Shown here one piece after another: positions 47,620 through 58,514 of a stretch of 64,000 bases of DNA. How positions within the stretch are numbered: the first letter of the stretch is position 1; each line of letters begins with the position of its first letter. The position numbers and the translations under genes are program-made. Under the pieces are notes generated by a model. That model saw nothing but the letters and a program-made list of their open reading frames with translations. It had not been told where the DNA came from and did not search any database. Source of the stretch: Hyphococcus sp. (GTDB taxonomy: Bacteria > Pseudomonadota > Alphaproteobacteria > Caulobacterales > Parvularculaceae); assembly GCA_021776335.1 (NCBI GenBank), contig JAJFGB010000009.1:434001-498000 (forward strand), written 5' to 3'.

Positions 47620-48648
47620 TCAAACCACAAGCTTGCGTTGATCTTCGCGGCCCATGGCGAGAAGAAACGGGTCTTCTTTCTGTCGCGCAGAAAAATCCGA
47701 CTTTGACGTAAGGCCCAGCCAGCGATGGCGGATCAGTTCCTGAGCAATGGGTGCGCCGAGGGTCGCGCCGGGGCCCGCAAGGATCAGGCAGTCAGGTGCA
47801 AACTCCTTGATAGCGATCTCGATCGATTTCGAAAAATCATATGTCTCAACGATCTGTTGGCCCAGCGTGTAGTTATAAAGCGCGTTGATGTCGCTTGATG
47901 CCGGCGTCCAGATTGCGCCGCGCCCATCAATCATTGGGCGTTGCGGCGCGCCGAACAGGTCATCACCTAACGCTTGAAAGGCGGCGTCCGATACATGCTG
48001 CAGCAACGGCGTGTGAAACGCCGAATGGCGGGCGAGCCGAAAAGGATAGCGGTCTTCGGCATTGGGCAGGGATTTTTCCATCGCCGCCATGCCCTTCTCA
48101 TCGCCAGCGAGAACCGCCATGCCGCCAAGGCGAATAGAAAGATAGGCGGCGCCTGCGGTGCGACCCGCGTGAAGCGCGTTTGAAATCGCTTTTGTGTGCG
48201 CGCGGCTGGAACGCCAATTTTCGTCGACAAAAGGATAGATCAGTTGGCCGCCGCTGCCCTGGTCTTCCATTAACGCGCCCATAGTGTCTACCAACCGAAT
48301 AGCGTTTGCTGGATTAAGGGCGCCTGCTGCGGCGAGCGTTAAATACCATCCCAGAGAATTGCCGCACACGGCGACAATATCAAACTCATCGCGATTGATG
48401 TCGGCAAAGTCCGCAAGCGCGCAGCTATAGATAATCGCTGACGCGTTAACGCTGGAGGCGTGTTTTGCCGCCGAGTAGCTTTTGGCGCCGTCCAGATCAG
48501 AAACAGTCTGTCGTTTCTGCGATGCGCGCCAGGCGTCGACACCGCCGACAAACTCGCTCTTGTCTGTGTGATAGCGGGCGAGATATCCAAGCTCATCCTT
48601 GCCATAAGTGCCACGGCCGGGAAAAACAACAATGGCGGATTTTTTCAT
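47620..48648 (-). CDS. ACP S-malonyltransferase-like (acyltransferase domain) protein
   Basis: KSAIVVFPGRGTYGKDELGYL; CGNSLGWYLTLAAAGAL (GxSxG); HSAFHTPLL. Confidence 0.8.
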   Translation of the reverse strand: MKKSAIVVFPGRGTYGKDELGYLARYHTDKSEFVGGVDAWRASQKRQTVSDLDGAKSYSAAKHASSVNASAIIYSCALADFADINRDEFDIVAVCGNSLGWYLTLAAAGALNPANAIRLVDTMGALMEDQGSGGQLIYPFVDENWRSSRAHTKAISNALHAGRTAGAAYLSIRLGGMAVLAGDEKGMAAMEKSLPNAEDRYPFRLARHSAFHTPLLQHVSDAAFQALGDDLFGAPQRPMIDGRGAIWTPASSDINALYNYTLGQQIVETYDFSKSIEIAIKEFAPDCLILAGPGATLGAPIAQELIRHRWLGLTSKSDFSARQKEDPFLLAMGREDQRKLVV

Positions 48649-50924
48649 TCGGCTGCCCGTTTTGTGGTTTTGTCCGTCAGCGCCAGCGCCGCCGCAACAA
48701 TATCTGCTTCACTTACAAGCACTTCGTTGGCGGCGGGACCGAGAGGAATAAACGTGTCGACGCCAGTGACGCGCGAGATGTTGAGCGGCAGGCGGCGCTC
48801 CGCAAATGCGGTAACAATTTCTTCGCTCGGCGACCCGGTCTTGCGGCACTCATCCACGATCAACACATCGCAGCGCTTGCCGATTGCCTCGATAATTGCA
48901 TCCATGGGCAGGGGTGCGAGCCATCTAAGGTCGATGATGCGCGCATCAATGCCTTTTTCTTTCAGCGTTCGCGCCGCACGCCTGGAGAGATAAGTTCCAT
49001 TGCCATATGTAACGATCGCAAGGTCGCCGCCGGCGCCGATCACGTTCGGCGCGTCGATTGGCGCTTCGTCTTTGATGTCTTTAAAGGATGCTGACATCAA
49101 CCCGTCGCCATTTTCGTAAAGATCCTTGATGCCGTAAAGGGCGATCGGTTCGAGAAAGACGACAACGCGGCGTTCCTGGCGGGCGAGGCGGAACGCTTCT
49201 CGCATCATCCTCACCGCTTCTTCACCGCTTGATGGACAAGCCAGAACAATTCCAGGAATGTCACGGAAGATGGCGACCGAATTATCATTGTGGAAATGCC
49301 CGCCAAACCCTTTTTGATAGGCGAGGCCGGCGATGCGCACGACCATAGGATTTGTGTACTGACCATTTGAAAAATAGGAAAGCGAGGCTGCTTCGCCGCG
49401 CAGCTGGTCTTCTGCGTTGTGGACATAGGCGAGAAACTGGATTTCAGGGACGGGGATGTAACCATTATGGGCAAGGCCAATCGCCATGCCGAGGATTGAT
49501 TGTTCGTCAAGTAATGTGTCGAAGACGCGAGACGGACCGAATTTTGATTGCAGGCGCGTTGTTGCCCCGTAAACGCCGCCTTTTTTTGCCACATCCTCAC
49601 CAAAAACAACGACATTAGCGTCGCGCTCCATTTCGCCAGCGAGCGCAAGGGAGATCAGACGCGACATGTGCTGCGGGTCGGTGCGCGCACGCGTATCATC
49701 GGGCGCAGCGGGTAGTAGCTTGCTGGCGCGTTTTGCTTTTGGAATACTGGTGGGTGCGGTCAGAGCTGTCGTGACTTCAGCAGCGCTTGATAGTTTCGGC
49801 CTTGTGCAGGCAGCTTCCATGGTGCGTCGAACGCGGCCCCCAATATTTTCATAGAGCACTTCGATATCATCACGAGACATGACGTCAGCCTCAATGATGC
49901 GACGCGCTGAATGGAGAAGCGGGTCCTGATCGGCCTCGGTCTCAATCTCTGTGCGATCACGATAGCTGGTTTCGAGATCCGACCCCGCATGGCCCATCAG
50001 GCGTACGGTGCGCAAATGCAGGAACACAGGCTTGCGCGCGATGCGAGCGCAGTATTCGGCTTCTCGCGCGGCGCGCACTGCATCGATGATATCGCGGCCA
50101 TCGCCATAAATGTAATTGAGGCCGGGGCGGGCGCCGTAATTGGCGGCGACCCAACCCTCTGGTGTTTTGACTGATATGCCGATGCCATTGTCTTCGCAGA
50201 CAAAGACGAGGGGCAAGGGGAGCCCCCGATAGGCAGTCAGCGCGGCGGCATTGATAGCGCCCTGGGCCGTTGAATGATTGGCTGACGCGTCACCGAAACT
50301 GCACAACACAGCGCTATCATAAGGAAGTTCTGCATCCGGCTTTTTGTGTGTGCGGGCGAGCGCCACGCTGAATGCCGCACCCATGGCTTTGGGCAAATGC
50401 GAGGCGATGGTGCTGGTTTGTGGTGGGATAAAGAGCGGTTTTGATCCGAGCACTTTGTGCCGCCCGCCGGAGATTGGGTCTTCCGATGATGCGACGAATG
50501 ACAGCGCCATATTCCAGATTGGCGTCTCGCCTGTGAGTTTTCGTGCGCGCTCGATATAAAACGCGCCACTGCGATAATGCAGGAAGGCCATATCATTGAT
50601 GCGGAACGCATGTGCGACAGCGGCGTTGCCCTCATGGCCGGAGCTGCCAATGGAATAAAACCCGCGTTTTTCAGCACCGAGGCGGCGCGCCTCAAGATCA
50701 AGGCGGCGGCTGGTGAGCTGGCTCTCGAACAAGGCTGCGAGGTTTGTTGTCGTGAGCCCCGCATCGATCGCCGTGACCGTCGAAAGCGGTCCGGGTATGC
50801 GGCCTTCTTTGAGCCGGGTTAAAAAACCGTCAGAGGATGCAGCGATAGCGCCAGCCATAAGGGTTCCTGATCCAAAATCTTCTCCCCTACCTTGAGAAAG
50901 GCGCCGGGGCAGGGTTAGGTCCAT
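48645..50924 (-). CDS. 2-oxoacid dehydrogenase E1 component, fused alpha and beta subunits
   Basis: Alpha half HLPKAMGAAFSVALA...FGDASANHSTAQGAINAA; beta half VVFGEDVAKKGGVYGATTRLQSKFGPSRVFDTLLDEQSILGMAIGLA. Confidence 0.92.
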   Translation of the reverse strand: MDLTLPRRLSQGRGEDFGSGTLMAGAIAASSDGFLTRLKEGRIPGPLSTVTAIDAGLTTTNLAALFESQLTSRRLDLEARRLGAEKRGFYSIGSSGHEGNAAVAHAFRINDMAFLHYRSGAFYIERARKLTGETPIWNMALSFVASSEDPISGGRHKVLGSKPLFIPPQTSTIASHLPKAMGAAFSVALARTHKKPDAELPYDSAVLCSFGDASANHSTAQGAINAAALTAYRGLPLPLVFVCEDNGIGISVKTPEGWVAANYGARPGLNYIYGDGRDIIDAVRAAREAEYCARIARKPVFLHLRTVRLMGHAGSDLETSYRDRTEIETEADQDPLLHSARRIIEADVMSRDDIEVLYENIGGRVRRTMEAACTRPKLSSAAEVTTALTAPTSIPKAKRASKLLPAAPDDTRARTDPQHMSRLISLALAGEMERDANVVVFGEDVAKKGGVYGATTRLQSKFGPSRVFDTLLDEQSILGMAIGLAHNGYIPVPEIQFLAYVHNAEDQLRGEAASLSYFSNGQYTNPMVVRIAGLAYQKGFGGHFHNDNSVAIFRDIPGIVLACPSSGEEAVRMMREAFRLARQERRVVVFLEPIALYGIKDLYENGDGLMSASFKDIKDEAPIDAPNVIGAGGDLAIVTYGNGTYLSRRAARTLKEKGIDARIIDLRWLAPLPMDAIIEAIGKRCDVLIVDECRKTGSPSEEIVTAFAERRLPLNISRVTGVDTFIPLGPAANEVLVSEADIVAAALALTDKTTKRAAE

Positions 50925-50974
50925 AGCAGGCGGCGATTTTTTGCCAAGATGCGGATGCCGAAAGACGGAGAAAA

Positions 50975-51586
50975 ATGTTGAAATTGCCTGAACTTGGTGA
51001 CGTGACGCCCGCTGCGCATCCTAGCGACAGCGCGATCGAGATGCTCTGGCGACGCCGCTCGACGCCGGCGGATTTCCTGAGCGCGCCTGGCCCTGATGCG
51101 CCGACCCTGCAGACAATCCTGACGATTGCTGCGCGGGCGCCCGATCACAGGCGGGTAACGCCCTTCCGATTTGTGATTTTTGAAGGGGATGCGCGCGCTC
51201 GCTTCGGCGAGGTGCTGGAAGCAGCTTTTTTGGCCAATGACCCAAAGGCCGAAAAACACCGCATTGACTGTGAGCGAAAGCGGTTTACGCGCGCGCCCAC
51301 GGTTGTGGCGGTGATATCTTCAATAGATCCAGCGCATCGTACGCCTGAATGGGAACAGGTTCTGACAGCCGGCGCCGTCTGTCAGAACCTGTTGTTGGCG
51401 GCGAGCGCCCACGGATTTGCCGCGCAATGGCTGACGGAATGGTATGCTTACGATGATCATGTAATATCCGGGCTAGGATTGGGCGATCAGGAGCGTGTCG
51501 CGGGTTTTGTCTATTTGGGGACCGCAAGAGAAAACCCCAAAGAACGGGCGCGGCCAAATCTCAAGGCGATAATATCGCGATTTTAA
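50975..51586 (+). CDS. nitroreductase family protein
   Basis: LWRRRSTPADFLSAPGPDAPTLQTILTIAARAPDHRRVTPFRFVIFEG; LLLAASAHGFAAQWLTEWYAYD. Confidence 0.9.
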   Translation: MLKLPELGDVTPAAHPSDSAIEMLWRRRSTPADFLSAPGPDAPTLQTILTIAARAPDHRRVTPFRFVIFEGDARARFGEVLEAAFLANDPKAEKHRIDCERKRFTRAPTVVAVISSIDPAHRTPEWEQVLTAGAVCQNLLLAASAHGFAAQWLTEWYAYDDHVISGLGLGDQERVAGFVYLGTARENPKERARPNLKAIISRF

Positions 51587-51697
51587 GGGGTTTGCCTGAT
51601 CACGTCTGGGAGAGGCAAAGCCCTAAACAGGCAATAGAATTGCGTTTTGTATGAGCCTCGGCGAACATGCGGTAACTGGATGAAGGGAGCGATCTGG

Positions 51698-52354
51698 ATG
51701 AATTTTACGAAATCAATATTGCCGCTGGTTGGCGCGTTTGCGTTTGCAGCGTGCGGCCAGCAAGCCAACGGACAAAGCAGCGACGCCACAGCGGCGGACA
51801 CGGTTGTCGAAAAGGACTTCGGCGCTAAATCAGACACCTATTTGTCGGAGGAAAGACATCGCTACATAACCTTCAGCTATAGTCATTTTGGCTATTCTCG
51901 ACCGAGTGTTCGTTGGCGTGATTGGGAGGCAGTGCTTAACTGGAACGCCGAAGATCCAGAAGCGTCATCGATTACAGTGGCTATCGATGCGGCTTCGGTC
52001 GATTCGGGCGTTGATGTTTTTGACGGCCATTTGAAGGGGGAAGACTTCTTTGACGTTGCGAACTATCCGGATATTGTTTTCATCAGTACAAAGATTGAAC
52101 GCACCGGTGACGATACCGGCGTTATGACGGGCGAGCTCACCATCAAAGGCATCACGAAATCCATCATGCTTGATGTGAAATTCAATAATGGGGCATTCGA
52201 TGAGCGCAACAACCGCTATAAAATCGGATTTTCCGCCAAGACAGCAGTTAATCGATCTGATTTTGATCTCGATACCTATGTGCCTGCAGTCAGCGATCAA
52301 GTGGATGTCATGATCGAGGCTGAATTCATTTCGCCAGAGCAATTCGCGCAGTAA
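51698..52354 (+). CDS. YceI family lipoprotein
   Basis: Lipobox FAFAACG; YITFSYSHFGYSRPSVRWRDWEAVLNW; KGITKSIMLDVKFNN. Confidence 0.9.
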   Translation: MNFTKSILPLVGAFAFAACGQQANGQSSDATAADTVVEKDFGAKSDTYLSEERHRYITFSYSHFGYSRPSVRWRDWEAVLNWNAEDPEASSITVAIDAASVDSGVDVFDGHLKGEDFFDVANYPDIVFISTKIERTGDDTGVMTGELTIKGITKSIMLDVKFNNGAFDERNNRYKIGFSAKTAVNRSDFDLDTYVPAVSDQVDVMIEAEFISPEQFAQ

Positions 52355-52360
52355 CTCTCG

Positions 52361-53539
52361 GTGAATGGTGCGCGATACACATCGGTCGCTGTCGCTCTCC
52401 ATTGGGCGATAGCGATCTTAATTTTGGGGCAGATTGCAGCAGGATTTTATATGCACAAGCTGCCCAATGTATCGCCGATCAAGTTTGATCTCTATCAGCT
52501 TCACAAATCCTTCGGCTTGACCATTCTCAGTCTGACACTTGTCAGGCTGGGTTGGCGATTATCCCATCGCCCGCCGGCGCTCCCTGCCATTATGCCGTCC
52601 TGGCAAAAGCTGATTGCGCGTGCAACGCACTGGGTATTTTACGCCTTGCTTCTCATAACGCCTTTGGTCGGTTGGGCGATGGTGTCATCATCGCCGACAG
52701 ATATTCCGACGAAATGGTTTGGTTTTGTTGGTATACCTCACATGCCGTTTTTTGGCGGCGTCGCAGATCGTGCCGGTGCAGAGGAGATTCTCAAAGAGGT
52801 CCACGAATATCTCGCTTTTGGGATTTTGTATTTGCTTGCGTTGCATGTGGGCGCAGCGCTCAAACATCAGTTTTTCAATCGGGATGGCGTTCTGCAAAGC
52901 ATGGCGCCGTATCGCGCCGGGCAATGGGTTTCGATTGTGATAATTCTAGGCGCCTTGGGCGCTGCGAGTGGGTTTTATCTTTTTGGATCGACGCCTCAGG
53001 CGAGCGCTGCAGCGGCGTCGAAAACCGAAACTGCGGGCGCCAACTGGGTTGTTGATTATGGCGCCAGCAATCTTGGCTTTATCGGCGCGGAAAAAGACCG
53101 GCGTTTTGAAGGCCGTTTCAATGATTTCATGGCGGGCATTTATTTTGATCCCGATAACCTGGCGGACAGCTGGGTTGAGGTTGAGGTGACAACCGCCTCG
53201 GCGACGACCGGAGATGATCTGCGCGATGCGAATTTACCTGGCGCCGAATGGTTCGGCATCAAAGAGTTCCCGGCGGCGAATTTTGTGGCTACTGATATCC
53301 AAAGCCTCGGCGGTAACGCCTATGAGGCTGTCGGTGTGCTGAAGATCAAAAACATAGAGCAGAACATCACACTGGCGTTCACGCTGGATATTACCGGTGA
53401 CAAGGCAATGGCGGTGGGCGGCGTGGATCTTGTCAGGACTGAATTTGATCTTGGTGCGGCCGCCTCCTGGCTTGAGGAAGAAAATCTTGCCCTTGAGGTT
53501 CGTGTTGAATTTGAGATTTCCGCGACGCGGAAAAACTAG
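52361..53539 (+). CDS. cytochrome b561 domain fused to YceI-like domain
   Basis: b561 part VALHWAIAILILGQIAAGFYMH...HKSFGLTILSLTLVRLGWRL; C-terminal NWVVDYGASNLGFIGAEKDRRFEGRFNDFMAGIYFDPDNL. Confidence 0.92.
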   Translation: MNGARYTSVAVALHWAIAILILGQIAAGFYMHKLPNVSPIKFDLYQLHKSFGLTILSLTLVRLGWRLSHRPPALPAIMPSWQKLIARATHWVFYALLLITPLVGWAMVSSSPTDIPTKWFGFVGIPHMPFFGGVADRAGAEEILKEVHEYLAFGILYLLALHVGAALKHQFFNRDGVLQSMAPYRAGQWVSIVIILGALGAASGFYLFGSTPQASAAAASKTETAGANWVVDYGASNLGFIGAEKDRRFEGRFNDFMAGIYFDPDNLADSWVEVEVTTASATTGDDLRDANLPGAEWFGIKEFPAANFVATDIQSLGGNAYEAVGVLKIKNIEQNITLAFTLDITGDKAMAVGGVDLVRTEFDLGAAASWLEEENLALEVRVEFEISATRKN

Positions 53540-53549
53540 AGCGCATTCA

Positions 53550-53630
53550 CAAAAAATGTATGCGGGTTTTGGTGAGCGCGCCTTCGCGCGCGAGCTGGCG
53601 CGTGGCAAAGAATCCAGATCGTCGCCCGAT
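53550..53630. repeat. element sharing GAGCGCGCCTTCGCGCGCGA with the multi-hairpin element at 22732-22833 (opposite orientation)
   Basis: TTTTGGTGAGCGCGCCTTCGCGCGCGAGCTGG vs reverse complement of 22741-22770 TATTGGTTAGCGCGCCTTCGCGCGCGGGAA. Confidence 0.55.
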
Positions 53631-53633
53631 GAT

Positions 53634-55508
53634 CTAGGCGGCGCGACCGCGGGACCGGCGGGTTGATCGCTTCAGCGCTTCTTCATCAAACAGCTCTGCG
53701 AGTTTGTCGATCATCGCGCCGCCAAGTTGTTCCACATCGACGATCGTTAGCGCGCGATGATAATACCGCGTCACGTCATGGCCGATGCCGATCGCCAGCA
53801 ATTCAACCGGCGATCGGTTTTCAATATAGTGGATCACTTCGCGTAAATGGCGCTCAAGATAGGCGCCGCCATTGGAAGATGATGTAGTATCATCGACCGG
53901 TGCGCCGTCCGAAATCACCATCATAATACGCCGCGCTTCTGGTCTCCCAAGAAGGCGCGAATGCGCCCATAGCAGCGCTTCGCCATCGATGTTTTCTTTC
54001 AGCAATCCCTCTTTCATCATCAGGCCAAGGGACGTGCGCGCACGCCGCCACGGCGCGTCGGCAGATTTATAAATGACGTGGCGTAAATCATTAAGGCGTC
54101 CTGGCTTTGCCGGCCGTCCGGCCTCAACCCATTTCTCACGGGCCTGTCCGCCTTTCCAGGCGCGGGTGGTAAAGCCAAGAATTTCCACTTTAACGCCGCA
54201 GCGCTCTAATGTGCGCGCCAAGATATCTGCACAGATCGCCGCGATTGTGATTGGCCGGCCGCGCATGGATCCGGAATTATCGATCAGAAGCGTCACCACC
54301 GTGTCGCGGAAATCTTGCTCTCGCTCCATTTTGTAGGACAAGTGCTGCATGGGATCGACAATGACGCGTGCGAGACGCGCTGCGTCGAGGACGCCCTCAT
54401 CAAGGTCAAAAATCCAGCTGCGATTTTGCTGCGCCATGAGTTTGCGTTGCAATTTATTGGCAAGGCGTGCGACGACCGCGTGCATGTTTTCGAGCTGTCG
54501 ATCGAGGGTGCGGCGCAACCGCTGCAATTCTTCAGCGTCACAGAGCTCGGCTGCATCAGCGATTTCATCGAATTCAGTTGTGTAGGGTTTATAGGACTCG
54601 CCCGTGTCGCCTTCGAAATTGGTGCGCAGTGACGAAACTTTTGCGTTTTCCGCGGCGCCGTCATCGTCCTCAAACGAACCATCCATTTCCTGCTCGGAAA
54701 GATCGGCATCGCCGTCCTCACTATCGCCGCCACCAGGGTCTTCCGGCATATCCGCAACGCCATTATCGTCTTCACTCTCGCCGTCTTCGCGATCGCTGTC
54801 CTCGTCTTCGTCACCTTCGCTTTCCTGGTCGCTGTTTTCCTCGCCCTGATCGTCATCATCAAGGTCGAGATCACGAATAAAATTACGGGCAAGCGTTGCA
54901 AAGGCCTTCTGATTGTCAAGATTGGCAGCGTTGGCGAGGGCGTCGAGCGCGCCGCCAGCGCGGCCTTCCAGGTCCTCGCGCCAATTTTCCATGATTGAAG
55001 CTGCGGATGGCGGCGCAGGGCGGCCGGTTAGACGTTCACGCAATAGTAGCGCTGCTACATCGGCAACCGGCGCGGCATCATTTGAACTTAGCCGATCATA
55101 TGCTTTGTCAGCGATGGTCTTTTCGAGCGACGCGGCGAGGTTGTCGCCGACGCCCTTAAGCGCGATCGCGCCGATAGATTCACAGCGGGCGTTTTCAAGC
55201 GCGGCAAAAACGGCGCGCGCCTCGGCCCCTCTTGGCGCCAGTTTCTGGTGAGCGAGCGGATCATGATGAGCAAGGCGCAAGGCCGCGGCATCACCTTCAC
55301 CGCGAGCATTTGCAGCGGCCAGTGGGTCGAGGTCGCGGGCCGGGAGCGGAATGCGCGCCGTGTTGCCCTGTACGGCGGCATGATCGCCGCCAAAAGCGAC
55401 TTCGACGTCACGCTGCGCCGATAGCGCTTTTGTCGTGTGCAAAAGGGCGCGTTTGAAGGCTTCGCGGATTTGTTCTTTTGGCGTCATAGCGGCGCAGCAT
55501 AATGCCAC
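53634..55508 (-). CDS. cobT: cobaltochelatase subunit CobT
   Basis: Acidic central region, [53 protein letters not shown] (VWA/MIDAS). Confidence 0.94.
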   Translation of the reverse strand: MALCCAAMTPKEQIREAFKRALLHTTKALSAQRDVEVAFGGDHAAVQGNTARIPLPARDLDPLAAANARGEGDAAALRLAHHDPLAHQKLAPRGAEARAVFAALENARCESIGAIALKGVGDNLAASLEKTIADKAYDRLSSNDAAPVADVAALLLRERLTGRPAPPSAASIMENWREDLEGRAGGALDALANAANLDNQKAFATLARNFIRDLDLDDDDQGEENSDQESEGDEDEDSDREDGESEDDNGVADMPEDPGGGDSEDGDADLSEQEMDGSFEDDDGAAENAKVSSLRTNFEGDTGESYKPYTTEFDEIADAAELCDAEELQRLRRTLDRQLENMHAVVARLANKLQRKLMAQQNRSWIFDLDEGVLDAARLARVIVDPMQHLSYKMEREQDFRDTVVTLLIDNSGSMRGRPITIAAICADILARTLERCGVKVEILGFTTRAWKGGQAREKWVEAGRPAKPGRLNDLRHVIYKSADAPWRRARTSLGLMMKEGLLKENIDGEALLWAHSRLLGRPEARRIMMVISDGAPVDDTTSSSNGGAYLERHLREVIHYIENRSPVELLAIGIGHDVTRYYHRALTIVDVEQLGGAMIDKLAELFDEEALKRSTRRSRGRAA

Positions 55509-55623
55509 GGCGCAAAAACCCCAAGTGCAATGAACATTTAAGCGGAGATATCAATCGCTGTGTCATTTGCGCTCCTGGCGGTCGATCATTGAGCCGTAGA
55601 TCGAGGCGGCGGCAGCGATGCAC

Positions 55624-55656
55624 AAAAAAATGGAGCCCGGAAATCGGGCTCCATTT
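55624..55656 (-). terminator. Rho-independent terminator of M13 peptidase gene
   Basis: On minus strand AAAATGGAGCCCGATTTCCGGGCTCCATTTTTTT. Confidence 0.85.
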
Positions 55657-55680
55657 TCGATTTTCGCTGTTAGTTCAGCG

Positions 55681-57753
55681 TTACCAGATCTGCACGCGTT
55701 CTTCCGGCGGCAGATAGAGGTCGTTTTCTTCCGTGACATTAAAGGCATCGTACCAGGCGTCCATGTTACGAACGACGCCATTGACGCGATATTGCGCCGG
55801 TGCGTGGGGATCGGTCGCGACCTGATTTTTCAGGCGTTCTTCGCGTACGATCCGTTTCCAGACCTGCGCCCAGGCCATGAAGAAGCGTTGGTCGCCGGTA
55901 TAGCCGTTGATAACAGGCGCTTCTTCGCCGTTCAGCGATAGCTTGTAGGCGTGATAGGCCATAGCGAGACCGCCGACATCGCCAATATTCTCGCCCATGG
56001 TGAGTTCCGGATTAACCGGAAAACCTTCAATAGGTTCATAGGTTGCATATTGGGCGCCCAGCTTGTCGGCCAGCACTTGAAAGTTCTCGGCGTCTTCTTC
56101 TGACCACCAATCGCGCAACATGCCGTCGCCATCGGACTTGCGGCCCTGATCATCAAACCCGTGTCCGATTTCGTGACCGATGACCGCGCCGATGCCGCCA
56201 TAGTTCACGGCTGGATCGGCGCCAGGGTCAAAGAACGGCGCCTGCAAAATCGCTGCTGGGAAAACGATTTCATTCCGGTTCGGGCTGTAATAGGCATTCA
56301 CCCTTTGCGGGTTCATGAACCATTCTGTTTTATCGATCGGACCACCAAGGCTGGACAGCTCATCTTCCCATTCAAAGACATTGGCGGCTTTGACATTGGC
56401 ATAAGCGTCGCCGCGCACCACTTCAAAATCTGAATAGTCTTTCCATTTTTCAGGATAGCCTATCTTCGGCGTAAATTTTTCAAGTTTTGCATGGGCTTGC
56501 GTTATGGTTGTCTCGCTCATCCACGGCAGAGTATCGAGCCGTTCATCAAGAGCGCTGCGTAGATTGGCGACAAGATCTTCCATCTGCGTTTTTGAAGCCG
56601 ACGGGAAGTGTCTATCCACATAGACTTGACCGACGGCTTCGCCGAGAGCGCCGTTAACTGCTGCAACGCCGCGCTTCCAGCGTTCCCGTTGCTTGGGCGT
56701 CCCGCGAATTTCGGTGCCGAAAAAGGCAAATGTCGCGTCGTCAAATTCAGAAGGCAGGACGCCAGCATTGCCTCTTAAGTGGTGAAAGCGCAAATAATCG
56801 CGCCAGGTTTCCACCGGCGTTTCGCCAAAGATAGCGGCAAGCTTTTGAATTGCATCGTCTTCGCGAATAACGAATTCATTTTGAGCGCCGAGACCGCCCG
56901 CTTCGAAAATGGCAGACCAAGGGACGCCGGGTGCATAAGCGCTGAGTTCATCTGCTGTTTTTAGATTGTAGGTGAGATCGCGATTGCGACGCTTGGCGGG
57001 TTCCCAATGCGCCTCTGCCATGCGCAACTCAAGGTCGTAAATCGCCTGCGCTTTTGCCGCCCCGTCCGGTGATCCTGACGCTGTCAACATTTGCTCGATA
57101 TAGGCCTGATATTTAGGACGCTTGTCAGCAAATTTTTCATCGAGATAATAATCGCGATTTGGCATGCCGAGGCCGGATTGCGCCAGGTAAACGATGTAAC
57201 GATCAGTTTGTTTGGAATCGATATCGATCCACCAGCCGAGAAATGACCTGAGATCCAGATCGGCGCGCGCCATGGCGCGGACGACATCTTCGTGGGTGGC
57301 AAGGCTATCTATATAGGCAAGGTCGTCGGCGATTGGGGCAAGGCCTGCTGCATTGATTGCGTCGACATCGATAAAGCTGGCGAACGTGTCGCCAATTTTT
57401 TGCTCGACAGAACCCTTTGCTGCATTTCCGCTGGCTGCTTCTTCTATGATGGCGCGCACACGCTCCTCTGAGCGTTCGAACAACACTGTAAAGGATCCAT
57501 AGCTGGAAAATTCTTCAGAGATCTCAAATGTGTCTAGCCAATTGCCATTCACATGCTGATAGAAATCATCGCCGGCATCGATGGCGGCATTAATATTGTC
57601 TGTGTCCACACCCCATGCGCCGAGTTCCGGCGGGCTCGCCGTGACCTCAGGCTGGATTGCCGCGGCACTGGTTTCGGTGTTGTTCTGTGTAGAATTTTCT
57701 CCACAGGCGCCAAGCGCCAATGCGGCAGCGCCGCATAGTAAAAGTTGTCTCAC
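55681..57753 (-). CDS. M13 family metallopeptidase (neprilysin-like), lipoprotein
   Basis: VRQLLLCGAAALALGACGENST (GTG 57753 with AGGAGAAG RBS); GAVIGHEIGHGFDDQGRKSDGDG; NIGDVGGLAMAYHAY. Confidence 0.93.
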   Translation of the reverse strand: MRQLLLCGAAALALGACGENSTQNNTETSAAAIQPEVTASPPELGAWGVDTDNINAAIDAGDDFYQHVNGNWLDTFEISEEFSSYGSFTVLFERSEERVRAIIEEAASGNAAKGSVEQKIGDTFASFIDVDAINAAGLAPIADDLAYIDSLATHEDVVRAMARADLDLRSFLGWWIDIDSKQTDRYIVYLAQSGLGMPNRDYYLDEKFADKRPKYQAYIEQMLTASGSPDGAAKAQAIYDLELRMAEAHWEPAKRRNRDLTYNLKTADELSAYAPGVPWSAIFEAGGLGAQNEFVIREDDAIQKLAAIFGETPVETWRDYLRFHHLRGNAGVLPSEFDDATFAFFGTEIRGTPKQRERWKRGVAAVNGALGEAVGQVYVDRHFPSASKTQMEDLVANLRSALDERLDTLPWMSETTITQAHAKLEKFTPKIGYPEKWKDYSDFEVVRGDAYANVKAANVFEWEDELSSLGGPIDKTEWFMNPQRVNAYYSPNRNEIVFPAAILQAPFFDPGADPAVNYGGIGAVIGHEIGHGFDDQGRKSDGDGMLRDWWSEEDAENFQVLADKLGAQYATYEPIEGFPVNPELTMGENIGDVGGLAMAYHAYKLSLNGEEAPVINGYTGDQRFFMAWAQVWKRIVREERLKNQVATDPHAPAQYRVNGVVRNMDAWYDAFNVTEENDLYLPPEERVQIW

Positions 57754-57961
57754 AATCTTCTCCTCGCGTAATTCCGGTACATCTGGCTTGTTCGATTTTC
57801 CCCAAGTGGCGCACCATGGCGCGATTGGATGAAAGGGCAAGTCGCGTAGGATAAGGCGTTTGATCCATAAGGTGAACCGAGCCCCTATGTTTATCAATTG
57901 AATCGTTGCCCGGCAGGGCCGATTCCGTCATGGTCGATTCCGACGTTGACAGGGCGCTATC

Positions 57962-58489
57962 ATGGATTTGAGATCGGTTATCCGGACAATTCCGGATTAT
58001 CCAAAAGCCGGAATTATGTTCCGGGATATTACGACGCTATTGACCGATGCGCGCGGGTTTCGCCGCGCCATCGACGAGCTAGTACAGCCGCTGGCCGGCG
58101 CCAAGATCGATAAGGTTGCTGGCATAGAGGCGCGGGGGTTCATTCTTGGCGGCGCTATAGCGCACCAGCTTTGCGTCGGTTTTGTGCCGATCCGCAAAAA
58201 GGGCAAGCTTCCTTATGAGACTATCGCTGAAAGCTATGAGCTCGAATATGGCAGCGATGAGGTCGAAATTCATGTGGATGCGATCAAAAAAGGCGATCGG
58301 GTGTTGCTGGTGGATGATCTGATCGCGACCGGGGGGACTGCAGGGGCATCCATTAAACTGCTTGAGCGCGCGGGTGCTGAAATCGTTCTTTGTTCATTTA
58401 TAATCGATTTGCCAGATCTGGGCGGCTCGAAAAAACTGCGCGAAATGGGCAAGCGGGTCGTCGCATTGGTGGAGTTTGAAGGCGACTGA
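57962..58489 (+). CDS. apt: adenine phosphoribosyltransferase
   Basis: [65 protein letters not shown]. Confidence 0.96.
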   Translation: MDLRSVIRTIPDYPKAGIMFRDITTLLTDARGFRRAIDELVQPLAGAKIDKVAGIEARGFILGGAIAHQLCVGFVPIRKKGKLPYETIAESYELEYGSDEVEIHVDAIKKGDRVLLVDDLIATGGTAGASIKLLERAGAEIVLCSFIIDLPDLGGSKKLREMGKRVVALVEFEGD

Positions 58490-58514
58490 CGACGTTGCAG
58501 GGAGATTAAGGTCC

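Noticed and set aside
54293-54919. 208-aa minus-strand ORF and plus-strand Ser/Pro/Arg-rich ORFs
   Set aside because: Shadow frames of cobT; the acidic Asp/Glu repeat region of CobT is a known feature of that family.
53634-55508. cobT without an adjacent cobS as a possible unusual chelatase arrangement
   Set aside because: Partner genes may lie elsewhere in the genome; nothing in the window supports novelty.
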